A stretch of DNA of 64,000 bases from Microlunatus speluncae (GCF_009299835.1 NZ_VKCZ01000014.1:1-64000), one strand, 5' to 3'; positions 8,923 through 19,372 are shown, counted from the stretch's first letter. Made by a program: numbers and translations. The notes: generated by a model not told the origin, from the letters alone.

Positions 8923-11085
8923 GTGGAGATCCGAGTCCTCGGCGAGATCGAGCTCTGGCGGGACGGTCAGCGGCTCGATGCCGTTGTCGGCAAGCAGAGT
9001 GCGCTGTTGGCCGTGTTGCTGTCCGTGCCGGAACTGACCGCTTCCCAGGACCTGTTGACCGATCAGCTCTGGCCGGACCGCGACCCGGAGGCGGGGCTGG
9101 TCTCCCTGCACACCTGTGTCTACCGGCTGCGGAAGTCGCTCGGTCACGGCACCGCTCGGCTGCACCGGCAGGGCGACGGCTACCGGCTGGAGCTCGGCTC
9201 GGACGACCTGGACCTGCACCGGTTCGAGCAACTGGTCGAGACCGGGCGGGAGGCGCTGGCCCGAGGTGATCATGATCGGGCCGCGCGGAGCCTGCGGGCC
9301 GCCCTGGGGTTGTGGCGCGGTGAGGCGATGGGCGGGATCGACATCGCCGTCGTGCAGGAGTACGCGCGCGGCCTGGACGACGCGCGGCTCGACGCCACCG
9401 AATGGGCGCTGACCGCGGACCTGGCTCTGGAGCGGCAGGAGGAGGTGAGCCGGGAGACCGAGCGGCTGATCGCCCGCTACCCGTTCCGGGAACGGTTCTG
9501 GGAACTGTCGATGGTGGCGCTGGTCCGAGCCGGCCGGCAGTCGGCGGCGTTGCAGCGTTACCGCGAGCTGTTTCGGCACCTCGACGAGGAGCTGGGCATC
9601 CAGCCCTCGCCGTCGGTGCAGCAGCTGCATCAGCGGATCCTCGACGGTGATCAGGACGTGATCAGCGAGCTGCCGGACGGGCTCACCGGCCGGTCGCCGG
9701 TCGCGGTGCCGCGCCAGCTGCCGCCGCCGATCGGCCGGCTGGCCGGGCGTGCGGACGAGTTGGCGCAGCTCTCCCAGGCGGACGCCGAGACCGGCCCGAT
9801 GATCACCGTGATCACCGGCCAGGCCGGGATCGGGAAGACGACGCTGGCACTGTCCTGGGCGCACAGCGTCGCCGACCGGTTTCCGGACGGCCAGCTGTAC
9901 GTCAACCTGCTCGGCTTCGACGCCTCCGGGCGGATCCGGACGGTCGGCGAGGTGGTCCGGACGTTCTTGATCGGCATGGGCATCGATGATCAAGCGCTGC
10001 CGCGCGACACGGATGATCAACTGGCCCTGTTCCGGACGCTCACCGCCGACCGGCGGCTGCTGGTCGTCCTGGACAACGCGCGCAACACCGACCAAGTCCG
10101 GCCGCTGCTGCCGCCCGGCTCGAGTTGCCGGGTGGTGATCACCAGCCGCGACCAGCTGGCCGGGCTGATCGCCATCGAAGGCGCGGATTCGATCACCCTC
10201 GACCTGTTGGACGCCGAGGCCAGCGAGCAGCTGCTGACCGGCCGGATCGGGGCGGAGCGGATCGCGGTCGACCGCGGCAGCGCGTCCAAGATCATCGAAT
10301 CCTGTGGCCGGCTGCCGCTGGCCCTGGCGCTGGTCGCGGCCCAGGTGGCCAGCCGGCCGCGGTTATCGCTGGCCGAGGCCGTCCGGTCGATCTTCGATCC
10401 GCGCCGCGGCCTGGACGCCCTCGAGCTCGGCGATTCCGGCGCGAGTCTGCGCCAGGTGTTCTCCTGGTCCTATTCGACGGTCGATCCGGCCGCGGCCCGG
10501 CTGTTCCGGTTGCTCGGCGTGCATCCCGGCCCCGATCTCAGTGCGGCCGCCGCGGCGAGCCTGGCCGCCGTCGAACCGGGCGAGGCGCTGCGGCTGCTGG
10601 ATCGGCTGACCACGGCGAACCTGCTCACCGAACACCTGCCGGATCGCTATCTGTTGCACGACCTGCTCCGGCACTACGCGGTCGAGCTGGCCCGTACGGT
10701 CGACGGTGCCGAAGAGGTCGAGCGGGCCCGGCGCCGCGTCCTTGATCATTACCTGTTGACCGCTCACGCCTTGGCGCTGGCGTACGACCCGCCGCGGACG
10801 CCGATCACGCTGCCGAGCCCGGCCCCCGGCGTGACGCCGGAGCCGGCGTCGCACACGGCCCTGATGCCCTGGGCCAAGAGCGAGTTCGGTGTCCTGCGGT
10901 CGGTGATCGAATGGGGGTGGAACGAGGGGCCGACCGGCACGTCTGGTGTCTGGTCTGGTCCCTGCGCGCCTACCTCGCGACGATCCGGCCGCCGCTGCCC
11001 GATCTCCCGTTCGAGACGGCCGCGGCGGAGTGCGCGCAACGGCTCGGCGATGCCGAAGCCGAAGCCGAGGCGCGCCGTTTCTTGA
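8923..11085 (+). CDS. AfsR/SARP-family regulator, N-terminal and central part (frameshifted gene)
   Basis: The frame encodes a SARP-type regulator. It has a winged-helix DNA-binding domain (residues about 1-95, MEIRVLGEIELWRDGQRLDA), a bacterial transcriptional activation domain (about 100-245, ending LGIQPSPSVQQLHQRILDGD) and an NB-ARC ATPase with Walker A GQAGIGKTTL (about residue 303) and Walker B LLVVLDNA. From about 10905 the frame turns into arginine-, serine- and proline-rich nonsense and stops at 11085. The expected TPR region continues in another frame (10911-11729). The SARP gene is therefore broken by a one-base loss or misread near a G-run at 10911-10917. The start is GTG 8923. 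Targets are unknown and no biosynthetic cluster adjoins it. Confidence 0.8.
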   Translation: MEIRVLGEIELWRDGQRLDAVVGKQSALLAVLLSVPELTASQDLLTDQLWPDRDPEAGLVSLHTCVYRLRKSLGHGTARLHRQGDGYRLELGSDDLDLHRFEQLVETGREALARGDHDRAARSLRAALGLWRGEAMGGIDIAVVQEYARGLDDARLDATEWALTADLALERQEEVSRETERLIARYPFRERFWELSMVALVRAGRQSAALQRYRELFRHLDEELGIQPSPSVQQLHQRILDGDQDVISELPDGLTGRSPVAVPRQLPPPIGRLAGRADELAQLSQADAETGPMITVITGQAGIGKTTLALSWAHSVADRFPDGQLYVNLLGFDASGRIRTVGEVVRTFLIGMGIDDQALPRDTDDQLALFRTLTADRRLLVVLDNARNTDQVRPLLPPGSSCRVVITSRDQLAGLIAIEGADSITLDLLDAEASEQLLTGRIGAERIAVDRGSASKIIESCGRLPLALALVAAQVASRPRLSLAEAVRSIFDPRRGLDALELGDSGASLRQVFSWSYSTVDPAAARLFRLLGVHPGPDLSAAAAASLAAVEPGEALRLLDRLTTANLLTEHLPDRYLLHDLLRHYAVELARTVDGAEEVERARRRVLDHYLLTAHALALAYDPPRTPITLPSPAPGVTPEPASHTALMPWAKSEFGVLRSVIEWGWNEGPTGTSGVWSGPCAPTSRRSGRRCPISRSRRPRRSARNGSAMPKPKPRRAVS

Positions 11086-11729
11086 TCACGTCCTACTCGC
11101 ACCTGGGCCGGCCGAAGGTCGGGCTGGAGCAGGCGGCGGTGGCGCTGCGGCTGGCCCAGGAGCTGGACAGCGCGCGGCACCAGGCCGAGGTGCTCCGGGC
11201 GATGGCGTTCCTGCACGAGCAGCACGACGAGCCGAAGCTCGCGATCGACCTGCTCCGCGAGTCGCTCCACTGGTGCCGCCGCTGGGGGCACGGACCGGCC
11301 ATCGCCAAGACGCTGAACCTGATCGGCTACTACGAAGCCAAGCGGGGCAACGGGAGTGACGCCGTCGAGCTCTGTCGCGAGGCGATCACCCTCTTCGCGG
11401 CGGCCGGCGATCCGGCCGAGGCCGACGCCTGGGACAGCCTCGGGCTGGCCTGCCGGATGGCCGGGGACCCGAAGACGTCGGCCGAGAGCTACCGGCACGC
11501 CATCGAGCTCTTCCACCGGACCGGCTTCCACCACGCCGCCGGCCATTCCTGGGTCGCGCTGGCCGACCTGCAGGAGGAGTGGGACGAGCCGGAAGCGGTG
11601 CTGGCGTCGCTGAGGTCGGCGCTGGCGGTCTTCCGCGAGGTCGCCTGGCACGAGGCCGAGCGGATCCATCGGCGGCTGATCCGGACGATGACCTCGCGCG
11701 CCGCCTCGGCGCCGGACCGCGCCTCCTGA
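10911..11729 (+). CDS. TPR-repeat C-terminal part of the frameshifted SARP regulator
   Basis: In this frame the chain reads smoothly as tetratricopeptide helices (ERGADRHVWCLVWSLRAYL, then repeats such as GRPKVGLEQAAVALRLAQEL and KTSAESYRHAIELFHRTG) up to the stop at 11729. It continues the domain order of the gene starting at 8923: SARP proteins normally end in such repeats. The two frames differ by -1 and overlap at about 10905-10925. The ATG at 10911 is unlikely to be a natural start. I read both as halves of one gene, either inactivated or misread in a G-rich run. It ends four bases from the convergent trans-sulfuration gene. Confidence 0.75.
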   Translation: MGVERGADRHVWCLVWSLRAYLATIRPPLPDLPFETAAAECAQRLGDAEAEAEARRFLITSYSHLGRPKVGLEQAAVALRLAQELDSARHQAEVLRAMAFLHEQHDEPKLAIDLLRESLHWCRRWGHGPAIAKTLNLIGYYEAKRGNGSDAVELCREAITLFAAAGDPAEADAWDSLGLACRMAGDPKTSAESYRHAIELFHRTGFHHAAGHSWVALADLQEEWDEPEAVLASLRSALAVFREVAWHEAERIHRRLIRTMTSRAASAPDRAS

Positions 11730-11733
11730 CGGG

Positions 11734-12876
11734 TCAATCCAGAGCGGCCAGAGCCTGATCGAGGTCGGCCCAGAGATCCTCGACGTGCTCCACGCCGACG
11801 GACATCCTGATCAATCCCGGCGGTACGGTCGGCAGCTCGCCGGGCCAGCGGCGGCGGCGCTCGAGCATCGACTCGACCCCGCCGAGGCTGGTCGCGAACA
11901 CCCACAGACCGAGCGCGTCGATGAACCGGTCGGCGGTCGCCGCGTCGGCCAGCTCAATCGACAGCAGAGTGCCGAATCCGGCCATTCCGGCCGTGGCCCG
12001 CGCGTGCCCCGGGTCGTCGGCCAGGCCGGGGTAGCGGACCCGGAGCACCGCCGGATGATCATGAAGTCGTCCGGCCAAGATCATCGCCGAGGCCTGCGCC
12101 GCGGCCAGCCGGACCGGCAGCGTCCGCAGCCCCCGGAGCACCAGATAGGTCTCCAGCGAGCCGGGGATCGCGCCGCCCAGCCGGCGGCCGGCCTCCAGCC
12201 GGCCGTAGTGATCATGATCATCGCTGTTGGCCGCCACGACCGCGCCGAGCAGCGCGTCGGAGTGCCCGGAAATGATCTTGGTCGCCGAATGCAGCACCAG
12301 GTCGGCGCCGAGCTCGAGCGGCCGCTGCAGCAGCGGCGTGGCGAAGGTGTTGTCGACCACCAGGGTGCTGCCCGGTTCGCGGGCCGCGGCGATCGCGGCC
12401 AGGTCGGCGACCTCGATCATCGGGTTGGTCGGCGACTCCAACCAGATCAGGTCCGCCCCGCGGGCCGCGGCCAGGAACGCCTCGGCGTCGGCCGGATCGG
12501 CCTCCCGGACGGTCCAGCCGTGCCGCTCGACCCGCTGCGCCATCGCGGCGGCGACGCCGAGATAGCAGTGCGCCGGCCGGAGCACCACCGTGCCCGGGCC
12601 GAACAGATCGAGGATCGCCGAGCCGGCGGCCATTCCGGAGCCGTAGGTCAGGCAACGGCCGCCCTCCAGGTCGCCGATCGCCTGCTCCAGCGCCTGCCAG
12701 CCCGGATTGCCGTAGCGTCCGTACCCGATCGCGGTCGGGTCGGTAGCCGGTGCGCCGACGTAGGTCGCGGCCGGGACCAGCGGCTGATTCAACGGCGCGT
12801 CCGGCACCCGGGCGGGGCGGCCGGCGGCGACGGCGACGGTTTCGGGGCGCCAGCGCGCGGCGGAGGAATCGGTCAT
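11734..12876 (-). CDS. Cystathionine gamma-synthase/lyase-family PLP enzyme
   Basis: 380 residues of the Cys/Met-metabolism PLP family (fold type I). The cofactor lysine lies in [17 protein letters not shown] and the phosphate-binding region is [12 protein letters not shown]. The aspartate that pairs with the pyridine nitrogen is in [20 protein letters not shown]. The C-terminal [13 protein letters not shown] motif is a variant of the usual SLGGxESLxxxP. Members are cystathionine gamma-synthases, gamma-lyases or beta-lyases, and the sequence alone does not decide between them. It is convergent with the SARP gene (4-bp gap) and divergent from ddl (116-bp gap). This position is conserved in related actinobacteria, as far as I recall. 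Confidence 0.85.
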   Translation of the reverse strand: MTDSSAARWRPETVAVAAGRPARVPDAPLNQPLVPAATYVGAPATDPTAIGYGRYGNPGWQALEQAIGDLEGGRCLTYGSGMAAGSAILDLFGPGTVVLRPAHCYLGVAAAMAQRVERHGWTVREADPADAEAFLAAARGADLIWLESPTNPMIEVADLAAIAAAREPGSTLVVDNTFATPLLQRPLELGADLVLHSATKIISGHSDALLGAVVAANSDDHDHYGRLEAGRRLGGAIPGSLETYLVLRGLRTLPVRLAAAQASAMILAGRLHDHPAVLRVRYPGLADDPGHARATAGMAGFGTLLSIELADAATADRFIDALGLWVFATSLGGVESMLERRRRWPGELPTVPPGLIRMSVGVEHVEDLWADLDQALAALD

Positions 12877-12992
12877 ACCGACAGTCTTCCGGTGCCCGTG
12901 ACCGGGACACGCCGGGGGTCCGGGCGCTGGGTGGACCCGGTTCCGGGGTACTTGGGTAGGGTCGGCAGGGTTCTACAGCGAGGGAGTACCTG

Positions 12993-14114
<1,122 letters not shown>

Positions 14115-14165
14115 TGACCGACCGGCCACTCCGGCGGCGCTGACCGACGGTCGGGAGGCCGCAGG

Positions 14166-14948
14166 GTGGGGCAGGGTCGGGGGCCGGTCAAGTCGGCCGA
14201 TCGGGCGCTGGCGGCGATCGACTTCGTCGCGACGCAGGGGTCGGCCAGCTTCGCCGAGATCGCCACTGCGCTCGGGTTGCCGCGGTCGAGCGCCCACGGG
14301 CTGTTGAGCACGCTGGTCGATGCCGGCTGGTTCGTGCTGTCGGCCGAGCCGCGGCGATATCGGCTCGGGCTGCGGGCCTGGCAGATCGGGCAGCGCTACG
14401 ACGGGCACCGGCTGTTGCTGGAGAAGGCGCAGCCCTACTTGGACGGTCTGGTCGCCGCCACCGGCGAGACCGTACAGCTGGCCCGGCTGGACGGCGTGGA
14501 GAACGTCTACATCGGGATCAGCCTGTCGCCGAATCCGATGCGGATGGCCTCGTCGGTCGGGATGCGGCTGCATGCCCACGCGACCGGCATCGGCAAGGCG
14601 CTGCTCAGCGTGCTGGACGAGGCCGAGGCCCGGGCCCGGCTCGGCGCGGTGGTGCTGCCGCAGCTGACGCCGCGGACGCTGACCGACGTCGACGACATCC
14701 TGCGGGCCGTCAGCCGGGCCCGCGAGCTGGGCTTCGCCACCGATGACGAGGAGTTCGTCGCCGGGTGCCGTTGCATCGCCGTGCCGCTGACGACGGAGCG
14801 GGAGACCGGCATCGCCGCGGCGATGAGCATTACGATGCCCACCGCCCGCACCGACGATTCCTGGCCGCACGGGTTGTATCCGCCGCTGCGCGACGCCGCG
14901 CAGGCGATCCGCCGAGAGCTCGGCCTGACCGGCGCGCTCTCTCCCTGA
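14166..14948 (+). CDS. IclR-family regulator of the rhamnonate cassette
   Basis: 260 residues. The winged helix-turn-helix is at residues about 10-65 (VKSADRALAAIDFVATQGSA, IATALGLPRSSAHGLLSTL). The IclR effector domain follows (QPYLDGLVAATGETVQLAR, GVENVYIGISLSPNPMRM, HATGIGKALLSVLDE). The start is GTG 14166. It is followed on the same strand by MFS, dehydrogenase and rhamnonate dehydratase genes. Two operator-like repeats in the 106-bp gap after it (14994-15027) make it the likely cassette regulator, possibly responding to L-rhamnonate or its 2-keto product. The ligand is inferred from neighbours only. Confidence 0.85.
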   Translation: MGQGRGPVKSADRALAAIDFVATQGSASFAEIATALGLPRSSAHGLLSTLVDAGWFVLSAEPRRYRLGLRAWQIGQRYDGHRLLLEKAQPYLDGLVAATGETVQLARLDGVENVYIGISLSPNPMRMASSVGMRLHAHATGIGKALLSVLDEAEARARLGAVVLPQLTPRTLTDVDDILRAVSRARELGFATDDEEFVAGCRCIAVPLTTERETGIAAAMSITMPTARTDDSWPHGLYPPLRDAAQAIRRELGLTGALSP

Positions 14949-14993
14949 CCGCGGCGTTGCGCGTCGCGGCCGGCCGTGCCATCATCTGGCGGC

Positions 14994-15027
14994 TTCACAA
15001 CGATGAACCTCGATTCACATCCGTGAA
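14994..15027 (+). promoter_or_regulatory. Twin operator-like inverted repeats before the rhamnonate genes
   Basis: Two related sites: TTCACAACGATGAA at 14994-15007 (TTCA-N6-TGAA) and TTCACATCCGTGAA at 15014-15027 (perfect TTCAC-N4-GTGAA). Their centres are 20 bp apart, about two helical turns, so two dimers could bind the same DNA face. They sit 27-60 bp before the MFS start codon. The upstream IclR protein is the obvious candidate ligand; IclR proteins often bind as pairs of dimers. Confidence 0.6.
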
Positions 15028-15054
15028 CGACCCCGGTGATCGACGGAGATTCCT

Positions 15055-16389
15055 ATGACCACGACGGCGACGACGGCGCTCGCGCCCGTCATCCGCAAGG
15101 TGACGGTGCGGCTGATCCCGATCCTGCTGTTGATGTACATCCTGGCCTTCCTGGACCGGTCCAACCTCGGCTTCGCCAAGGCCGAGTTCCAGGCCGACAC
15201 GGGCCTCTCCAACGCCGCGTACGCCCTCGGCGCCGGCATCTTCTTCCTCGGCTACGCCGTGCTGGAGGTGCCGAGCAACCTTTTGATGCGCCGGGTCGGG
15301 GCCAAGGCCTGGCTGGCCCGGATCATGATCACCTGGGGCATCGTGTCGGCGTTGATGATGTTCGCGACGAACGAGCCGTCGTTCTACGCGCTGCGGGTGC
15401 TGCTCGGCATCGCCGAGGCCGGGTTCTTTCCGGGCGTGATCTATTACCTGACCCACTGGATCCCGGTCGAGCATCGGGCCCGGGTCAACGGACTGTTCTA
15501 CTTCGGCGCGCCGCTGGCGTTCATCTTCGGCGGCCCGCTGTCCGGGCTGCTTCTTGATCTTGACGGCCTCGGCGGCCTGCACGGCTGGCAGTTGATGTTT
15601 CTGATCACCGGGGTGCTGACGATCATCGTCGGTCTGATCGTGATCAGCTATCTGCCGAACGGCCCGCGGGATGCCCGCTGGCTGACCGAGGCCGAGCGGA
15701 CGACCCTGTTGGCGGCGATGGAATCCGAGGACGGGTCGAAGGAGGAGCATTCGCCGCGGGGCGCGCTCCGGGCCTTGGCGAACCCGGCCGTGCTCTACTT
15801 CAGCGTCATCTATCTGACGATCCAGATGGCGGTCTACGGCGTCACGTTCTATCTGCCCACCCAGGTCGCCGGCGTGGTCGGCCAAGAGGTCGGGTTCGTG
15901 GTCGGACTGATCACCGGAGGCGTCTGGACGCTGGCGATCGTCGGTGTCCTGATCGCCACCCGGCTGGCCGACCGGACCGGGCGCCGCCGCACGATCGCCG
16001 CCGTCGCGCTCGCGCTCGCCGCCATCGGCATCCTGCTCTCGGTGATCTTGGACCAGCCGGTGTTGGTGCTGCTCGCCCTGGCCGTCGGCGCCGCCGGGTT
16101 CATCGCCGTCCAGCCGGTGTTCTGGACGCTGCCGACCTCGTTCCTGGTCGGGGCCGCGGCGGCGTCCGGGATCGCCTTGATCAACTCGGTCGGCAGCCTG
16201 GGCGGTTTCCTGGCGCCGATCGTGAAGAACTGGGCGGACGGGGCCTGGGGTGCGGCCGGCGGATCGGTCACGCTGGCCGTGATCGCAGCCTTCGGTGCGG
16301 TGCTGATCGCCTGTAGCCATCTGGTTTCCGCGGGCGTACGGACGATCGCCGAGCGTCGAGAATCCAACCAGCACAGCGAAGCAGCGTGA
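15055..16389 (+). CDS. MFS transporter, anion:cation symporter type (probable L-rhamnonate uptake)
   Basis: 444 residues with about 12 hydrophobic segments. The N-terminal MYILAFLDRSNLGFAKAEFQ, then GAGIFFLGYAVLEVPSNLLM and LLGIAEAGFFPGVIYYLTHW, are typical of the anion:cation symporter family that imports sugar acids. The RhmT rhamnonate permease and the galactonate and tartrate permeases belong to it. The central cytoplasmic loop is LPNGPRDARWLTEAERTTL. Its place between the IclR gene and rhamnonate dehydratase suggests L-rhamnonate as substrate; this is inference. It is separated from the next gene by 54 bp that include GGAAGGAG. Confidence 0.88.
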   Translation: MTTTATTALAPVIRKVTVRLIPILLLMYILAFLDRSNLGFAKAEFQADTGLSNAAYALGAGIFFLGYAVLEVPSNLLMRRVGAKAWLARIMITWGIVSALMMFATNEPSFYALRVLLGIAEAGFFPGVIYYLTHWIPVEHRARVNGLFYFGAPLAFIFGGPLSGLLLDLDGLGGLHGWQLMFLITGVLTIIVGLIVISYLPNGPRDARWLTEAERTTLLAAMESEDGSKEEHSPRGALRALANPAVLYFSVIYLTIQMAVYGVTFYLPTQVAGVVGQEVGFVVGLITGGVWTLAIVGVLIATRLADRTGRRRTIAAVALALAAIGILLSVILDQPVLVLLALAVGAAGFIAVQPVFWTLPTSFLVGAAAASGIALINSVGSLGGFLAPIVKNWADGAWGAAGGSVTLAVIAAFGAVLIACSHLVSAGVRTIAERRESNQHSEAA

Positions 16390-16443
16390 CGGACCAGCGA
16401 CGGGAGAGGCGAGGATGAAGGCCCCGCGACGGAAGGAGCAACG

Positions 16444-17490
16444 ATGAAAGCACTGCAATTGGCGGAGATCGGGCGGCTCGAGGTGGTCGAGTTGCCCGAC
16501 CCGGACCCCGGGCCCGGTGAGGTCCGGCTACGGATCGTGGCGACCGGGATCTGCGGCTCCGACCTCCACGGCTACACCGGCGAGAACGGCCGGCGGCATC
16601 CGGGCCAGGTGATGGGGCACGAGAGCGTCGCGATCGTCGATGCGGTCGGCGCCGGCGTCGACGGGGTTCGGGTCGGCCAGCCGGCGACCTTCAACCCGGT
16701 GGTGGTGCCCGAGTCGGAGCTCGCGGACTTCGCCGGCCGGGAGCAGTTGGCGCCGGGCAAGCAGGTGATCGGTGTCGCACGGGAGATCGTCGCCGGGTTC
16801 GCTCAGCTGCTCTGCGTACCGGCGCGCAACGTGGTCGCGCTGCCGGATCCGATGCCGATCGAGTTCGGGGCGCTGGTGGAGCCGCTGGCCGTCGCCGTCC
16901 ATGCGGTCGGCCGGGCCGGGGTCACCGCCGGCGACCGGGTGCTGGTCGTCGGCGGCGGGCCGATCGGTCAGTCGGTCGTCCTGGCACTGCGCCGGGCCGG
17001 CGTCGGGCGGATCGTGGTGACCGAGTTGGCTGCCTCCCGCCGGGAGTTGGTCGAGCGGCTCGGCGCGACGGTGCTGGATGCTGCGACCGCCGACCCGGCC
17101 GCGGTGGCCGTGGCGCTGGAGGGGTCGGCCGACGTCGCGATCGACGCGGTCGGGATCGAGGCGACCGTCCGGCTCGGCCTGGAGTCGACGCGGCTCGGCG
17201 GCACGGTCTGCCTGGTCGGCATGGGCGCGCCGAAGCTGGCACTGGACGCGTACGCGGTGAGCACGGGGGAGCGGACCCTGGTCGGCAGCTTCACCTACAC
17301 GGCGGAGGACTTCACCGCGGCCGCGGCCTGGATCGGGCAGGCGCCGCCTGAGGCGGCCGAGTTGATCACCCGGGTGGTCCCGCTGGCCGACGGCGCCGCC
17401 GCCTTCGCCGAACTGGCCGGCCACGCCGACATCCCCGGCAAGGTGCTGGTCCGGATGGGCGACCAAGATCATGTGGAGGGACAGCGATGA
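16444..17490 (+). CDS. Zinc-type alcohol dehydrogenase lacking the structural-zinc cysteines
   Basis: 348 residues of the medium-chain dehydrogenase family. The catalytic zinc site is visible: Cys37 in GICGSDLHG, and His59 and Glu60 in GHES. The NAD-binding [20 protein letters not shown] follows. The lobe that normally has four structural-zinc cysteines reads [20 protein letters not shown], with no cysteine. It overlaps the rhamnonate dehydratase gene by four bases. An attractive role is oxidation of 2-keto-3-deoxy-L-rhamnonate or a related sugar-acid step. No aldolase or hydrolase gene for the next step is present. Substrate is therefore an inference. Confidence 0.8.
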   Translation: MKALQLAEIGRLEVVELPDPDPGPGEVRLRIVATGICGSDLHGYTGENGRRHPGQVMGHESVAIVDAVGAGVDGVRVGQPATFNPVVVPESELADFAGREQLAPGKQVIGVAREIVAGFAQLLCVPARNVVALPDPMPIEFGALVEPLAVAVHAVGRAGVTAGDRVLVVGGGPIGQSVVLALRRAGVGRIVVTELAASRRELVERLGATVLDAATADPAAVAVALEGSADVAIDAVGIEATVRLGLESTRLGGTVCLVGMGAPKLALDAYAVSTGERTLVGSFTYTAEDFTAAAAWIGQAPPEAAELITRVVPLADGAAAFAELAGHADIPGKVLVRMGDQDHVEGQR

Positions 17491-18662
17491 CGCAGCCGAC
17501 CATCCGCGAGGTGCGGGCGACGACCGTGCGGGGCAAGGGTGCCGACTATCACGACCAGACCGGCTATCACTGGATCGATGATCACATCGCCACCCCGATG
17601 GCGGTCTATCCGGAATACCGGGAGTCGCGGCAGTCGTTCGGGCTCAACGTGCTCGGCACCCTGGTGGTCGAGATCGAGGCGAGCGACGGCACCGTCGGGT
17701 TCGCGGTCACCACCGGCGGCGAGATCGGGGCCTGGATCGTGGAGCGGCACCTGGCCCGCTTCCTCGAGGGTCGGCCGGTGACCGACCTGGAGCGGATCTG
17801 GGACCAGCTGTATCGCTCGACGATCTTCTACGGTCGCCGCGGCGTGGTGCTGAACGTGATCTCCGGTGTTGATCTTGCTCTGTACGACCTGCTCGGCCGG
17901 CTCCGCGGCGAGCCGGTCTACGCCCTGATCGGCGGACCGGTCCGGGACGAGTTGCAGTTCTACGCCACCGGCGCCCGGCCGGACATCGCCAAGGAGCTCG
18001 GCTTCATCGGCGGCAAGATGCCGTTGCACCACGGGCCGGCCGAGGGCCAGGAAGGGTTCGTGAAGAACCTGGCGGCACTGGCGGACATGCGGTCCCGGGT
18101 CGGCGACGACTTCTGGCTGATGTGGGACTGCTGGATGTCCCTCGACGTCGAGTACGCGACCCGGCTCACCCACGCCGCCGCCGAGCACGGGCTGAAATGG
18201 ATCGAGGAGGCGCTGATCCCCGACGACTACTGGGGTTACGCGCAGCTCAAGCGGCAGGCGCCGCCGGGGATGTTGATCACCACCGGCGAGCACGAGGCGA
18301 CCCGGTGGGGCTTCCGGCAGTTGCTCGAAACCGGGGTCGACATCATTCAGCCGGACGTCAACTGGTGTGGCGGAATCACGGAGTTGATCAAGATCTCGGC
18401 CCTGGCCGATGCCCACGGCACGATGGTGGTGCCGCACGGGTCGTCGGTGTATTCGTACCACTTCGTGATCACCCGGACCAACAGTCCGTTCGCCGAGTTC
18501 CTGATGATGCACGAGACGGCGGAAGAGGTGGTGCCGATGTTCACCCCGCTGCTGCTCGGTGAGCCGGTCCCGGTCAACGGTCGGCTCCGGGTGCCGGAGA
18601 CTCCCGGCTTCGGCGTGGAACTCAACCCCGACGTCCCCCGCGACCGCCCCTTCACCCACTGA
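17487..18662 (+). CDS. rhmD: L-rhamnonate dehydratase
   Basis: 391 residues, enolase superfamily. RhmD dehydrates L-rhamnonate to 2-keto-3-deoxy-L-rhamnonate. Match to the characterised enterobacterial enzyme is close throughout: [59 protein letters not shown], and the C-terminal [17 protein letters not shown]. Metal ligands correspond to Asp214 (WDCWMS), Glu240 (WIEEAL) and Glu268 (GEHE). The general base is His317 ([11 protein letters not shown]). It overlaps the dehydrogenase gene by four bases and is the last gene of the cassette. No rhamnose isomerase or kinase genes are present, consistent with the non-phosphorylating route. Confidence 0.93.
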   Translation: MTQPTIREVRATTVRGKGADYHDQTGYHWIDDHIATPMAVYPEYRESRQSFGLNVLGTLVVEIEASDGTVGFAVTTGGEIGAWIVERHLARFLEGRPVTDLERIWDQLYRSTIFYGRRGVVLNVISGVDLALYDLLGRLRGEPVYALIGGPVRDELQFYATGARPDIAKELGFIGGKMPLHHGPAEGQEGFVKNLAALADMRSRVGDDFWLMWDCWMSLDVEYATRLTHAAAEHGLKWIEEALIPDDYWGYAQLKRQAPPGMLITTGEHEATRWGFRQLLETGVDIIQPDVNWCGGITELIKISALADAHGTMVVPHGSSVYSYHFVITRTNSPFAEFLMMHETAEEVVPMFTPLLLGEPVPVNGRLRVPETPGFGVELNPDVPRDRPFTH

Positions 18663-18665
18663 TCC

Positions 18666-18690
18666 CTGCTGACAAGTCGGTGATCAGCAG
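18666..18690. terminator. Small hairpin between convergent rhmD and DUF3515 genes
   Basis: Stem CTGCTGA (18666-18672) / TCAGCAG (18684-18690) with an 11-base loop. The minus-strand stop codon of the DUF3515 gene (18684-18686) lies inside the right arm. The loop side carries CTGACAAGTCGG, the same 12-mer as the 60-bp palindrome at 2545-2604. No T-run follows, so terminator activity is tentative. Confidence 0.45.
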
Positions 18691-19100
18691 CCGCCGCGGT
18701 CGGGGTCGTGGGTGGTGATCACCGGGGCGAGGTCGAGCAGCGCGTCACCGGGCGGCTGGTAGCGCTCCGGCACCCGGACCTCGATCATCGCGGCCCGGCC
18801 GATGGCGGTGAAGATCGCGCCGCCGTCGGCGTCCTCGGGAAACCAGTCGACCCCGTTGGCGGTGAAGCAACTCACGCCCGGGACCATCGCCGCCGGGCGC
18901 GGGACGCCGCAGCGGAGCGTGATCGTCGGCGATCCCCACGCGGCCCCGTACCGGCCGGGTTCGACGTCGCGGCGAGCCTGCCCCAGCACCTGATCGGGCA
19001 GGGCCGCCATCACCTGGTCACAGGCCGGGACGGCGTCGCCGGCGGGAGCCGGCTCGTCCAACGCGACGGGGCCCGAGCAGCCGGTGGTGAGCAAGATCAA
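18684..19100 (-). CDS. DUF3515-family lipoprotein
   Basis: About 138 residues from TTG 19100. The frame stays open upstream to about 19139 and adds a basic N-terminus (NRTSRRGLLPAVLILLTTGC). This makes a proper lipoprotein signal with Cys after LLTTG, so the true start is probably further upstream with a rare start codon, next to the Lrp stop at 19136. The mature part matches DUF3515 proteins of actinobacteria: ACDQVMAALPDQVLGQARR, AAWGSPTITLRCGVPRP, and NGVDWFPEDADGG. Function unknown. In actinobacteria this family is typically found close to ddl, an Lrp-type gene and thiL; here the same neighbours are present apart from the inserted rhamnonate cassette. Confidence 0.82.
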   Translation of the reverse strand: MILLTTGCSGPVALDEPAPAGDAVPACDQVMAALPDQVLGQARRDVEPGRYGAAWGSPTITLRCGVPRPAAMVPGVSCFTANGVDWFPEDADGGAIFTAIGRAAMIEVRVPERYQPPGDALLDLAPVITTHDPDRGGC

Positions 19101-19135
19101 GACCGCCGGCAGCAGCCCGCGGCGGGACGTCCGGT

Positions 19136-19372
19136 TCAGATGTGCACCACCGGGCAGGTGACGGTACGGGTGATGCCCTCGACGGTCTGCACCTTGGCGA
19201 CCACCAGTTGGCCCAGCTCGTCGACGTTGGCCGCCTCGGCCCGGACGATCACGTCGTAGGGCCCGGTCACGTCCTCGGCCAAGGTGACTCCCTGGATCGC
19301 CCCGATCTTGGCGGCGACTTCGGCTGCCTTGCCGACGTTGGTCTGCACCAAGATGTACGCCTGTACCACCAT
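19136..19372 (-). CDS. Single-domain Lrp/AsnC ligand-binding protein
   Basis: 78 residues consisting only of the Lrp/AsnC effector (RAM) domain: MVVQAYILVQTNVGKAAEVA, VTLAEDVTGPYDVIVRAEA, and VQTVEGITRTVTCPVV. There is no helix-turn-helix. Such stand-alone domains form ring oligomers and may bind amino acids or modulate full-length Lrp proteins. The start ATG 19372 was chosen over a possible GTG 24 bases upstream (VTKETDT). It lies directly before the DUF3515 gene on the same strand. The actual ligand is unknown. Confidence 0.85.
   Translation of the reverse strand: MVVQAYILVQTNVGKAAEVAAKIGAIQGVTLAEDVTGPYDVIVRAEAANVDELGQLVVAKVQTVEGITRTVTCPVVHI

Noticed and set aside
10905-10925. Programmed ribosomal frameshift in the SARP gene
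   Set aside because: No slippery heptamer in the right phase and no clear downstream structure; mutation or sequencing error is simpler.
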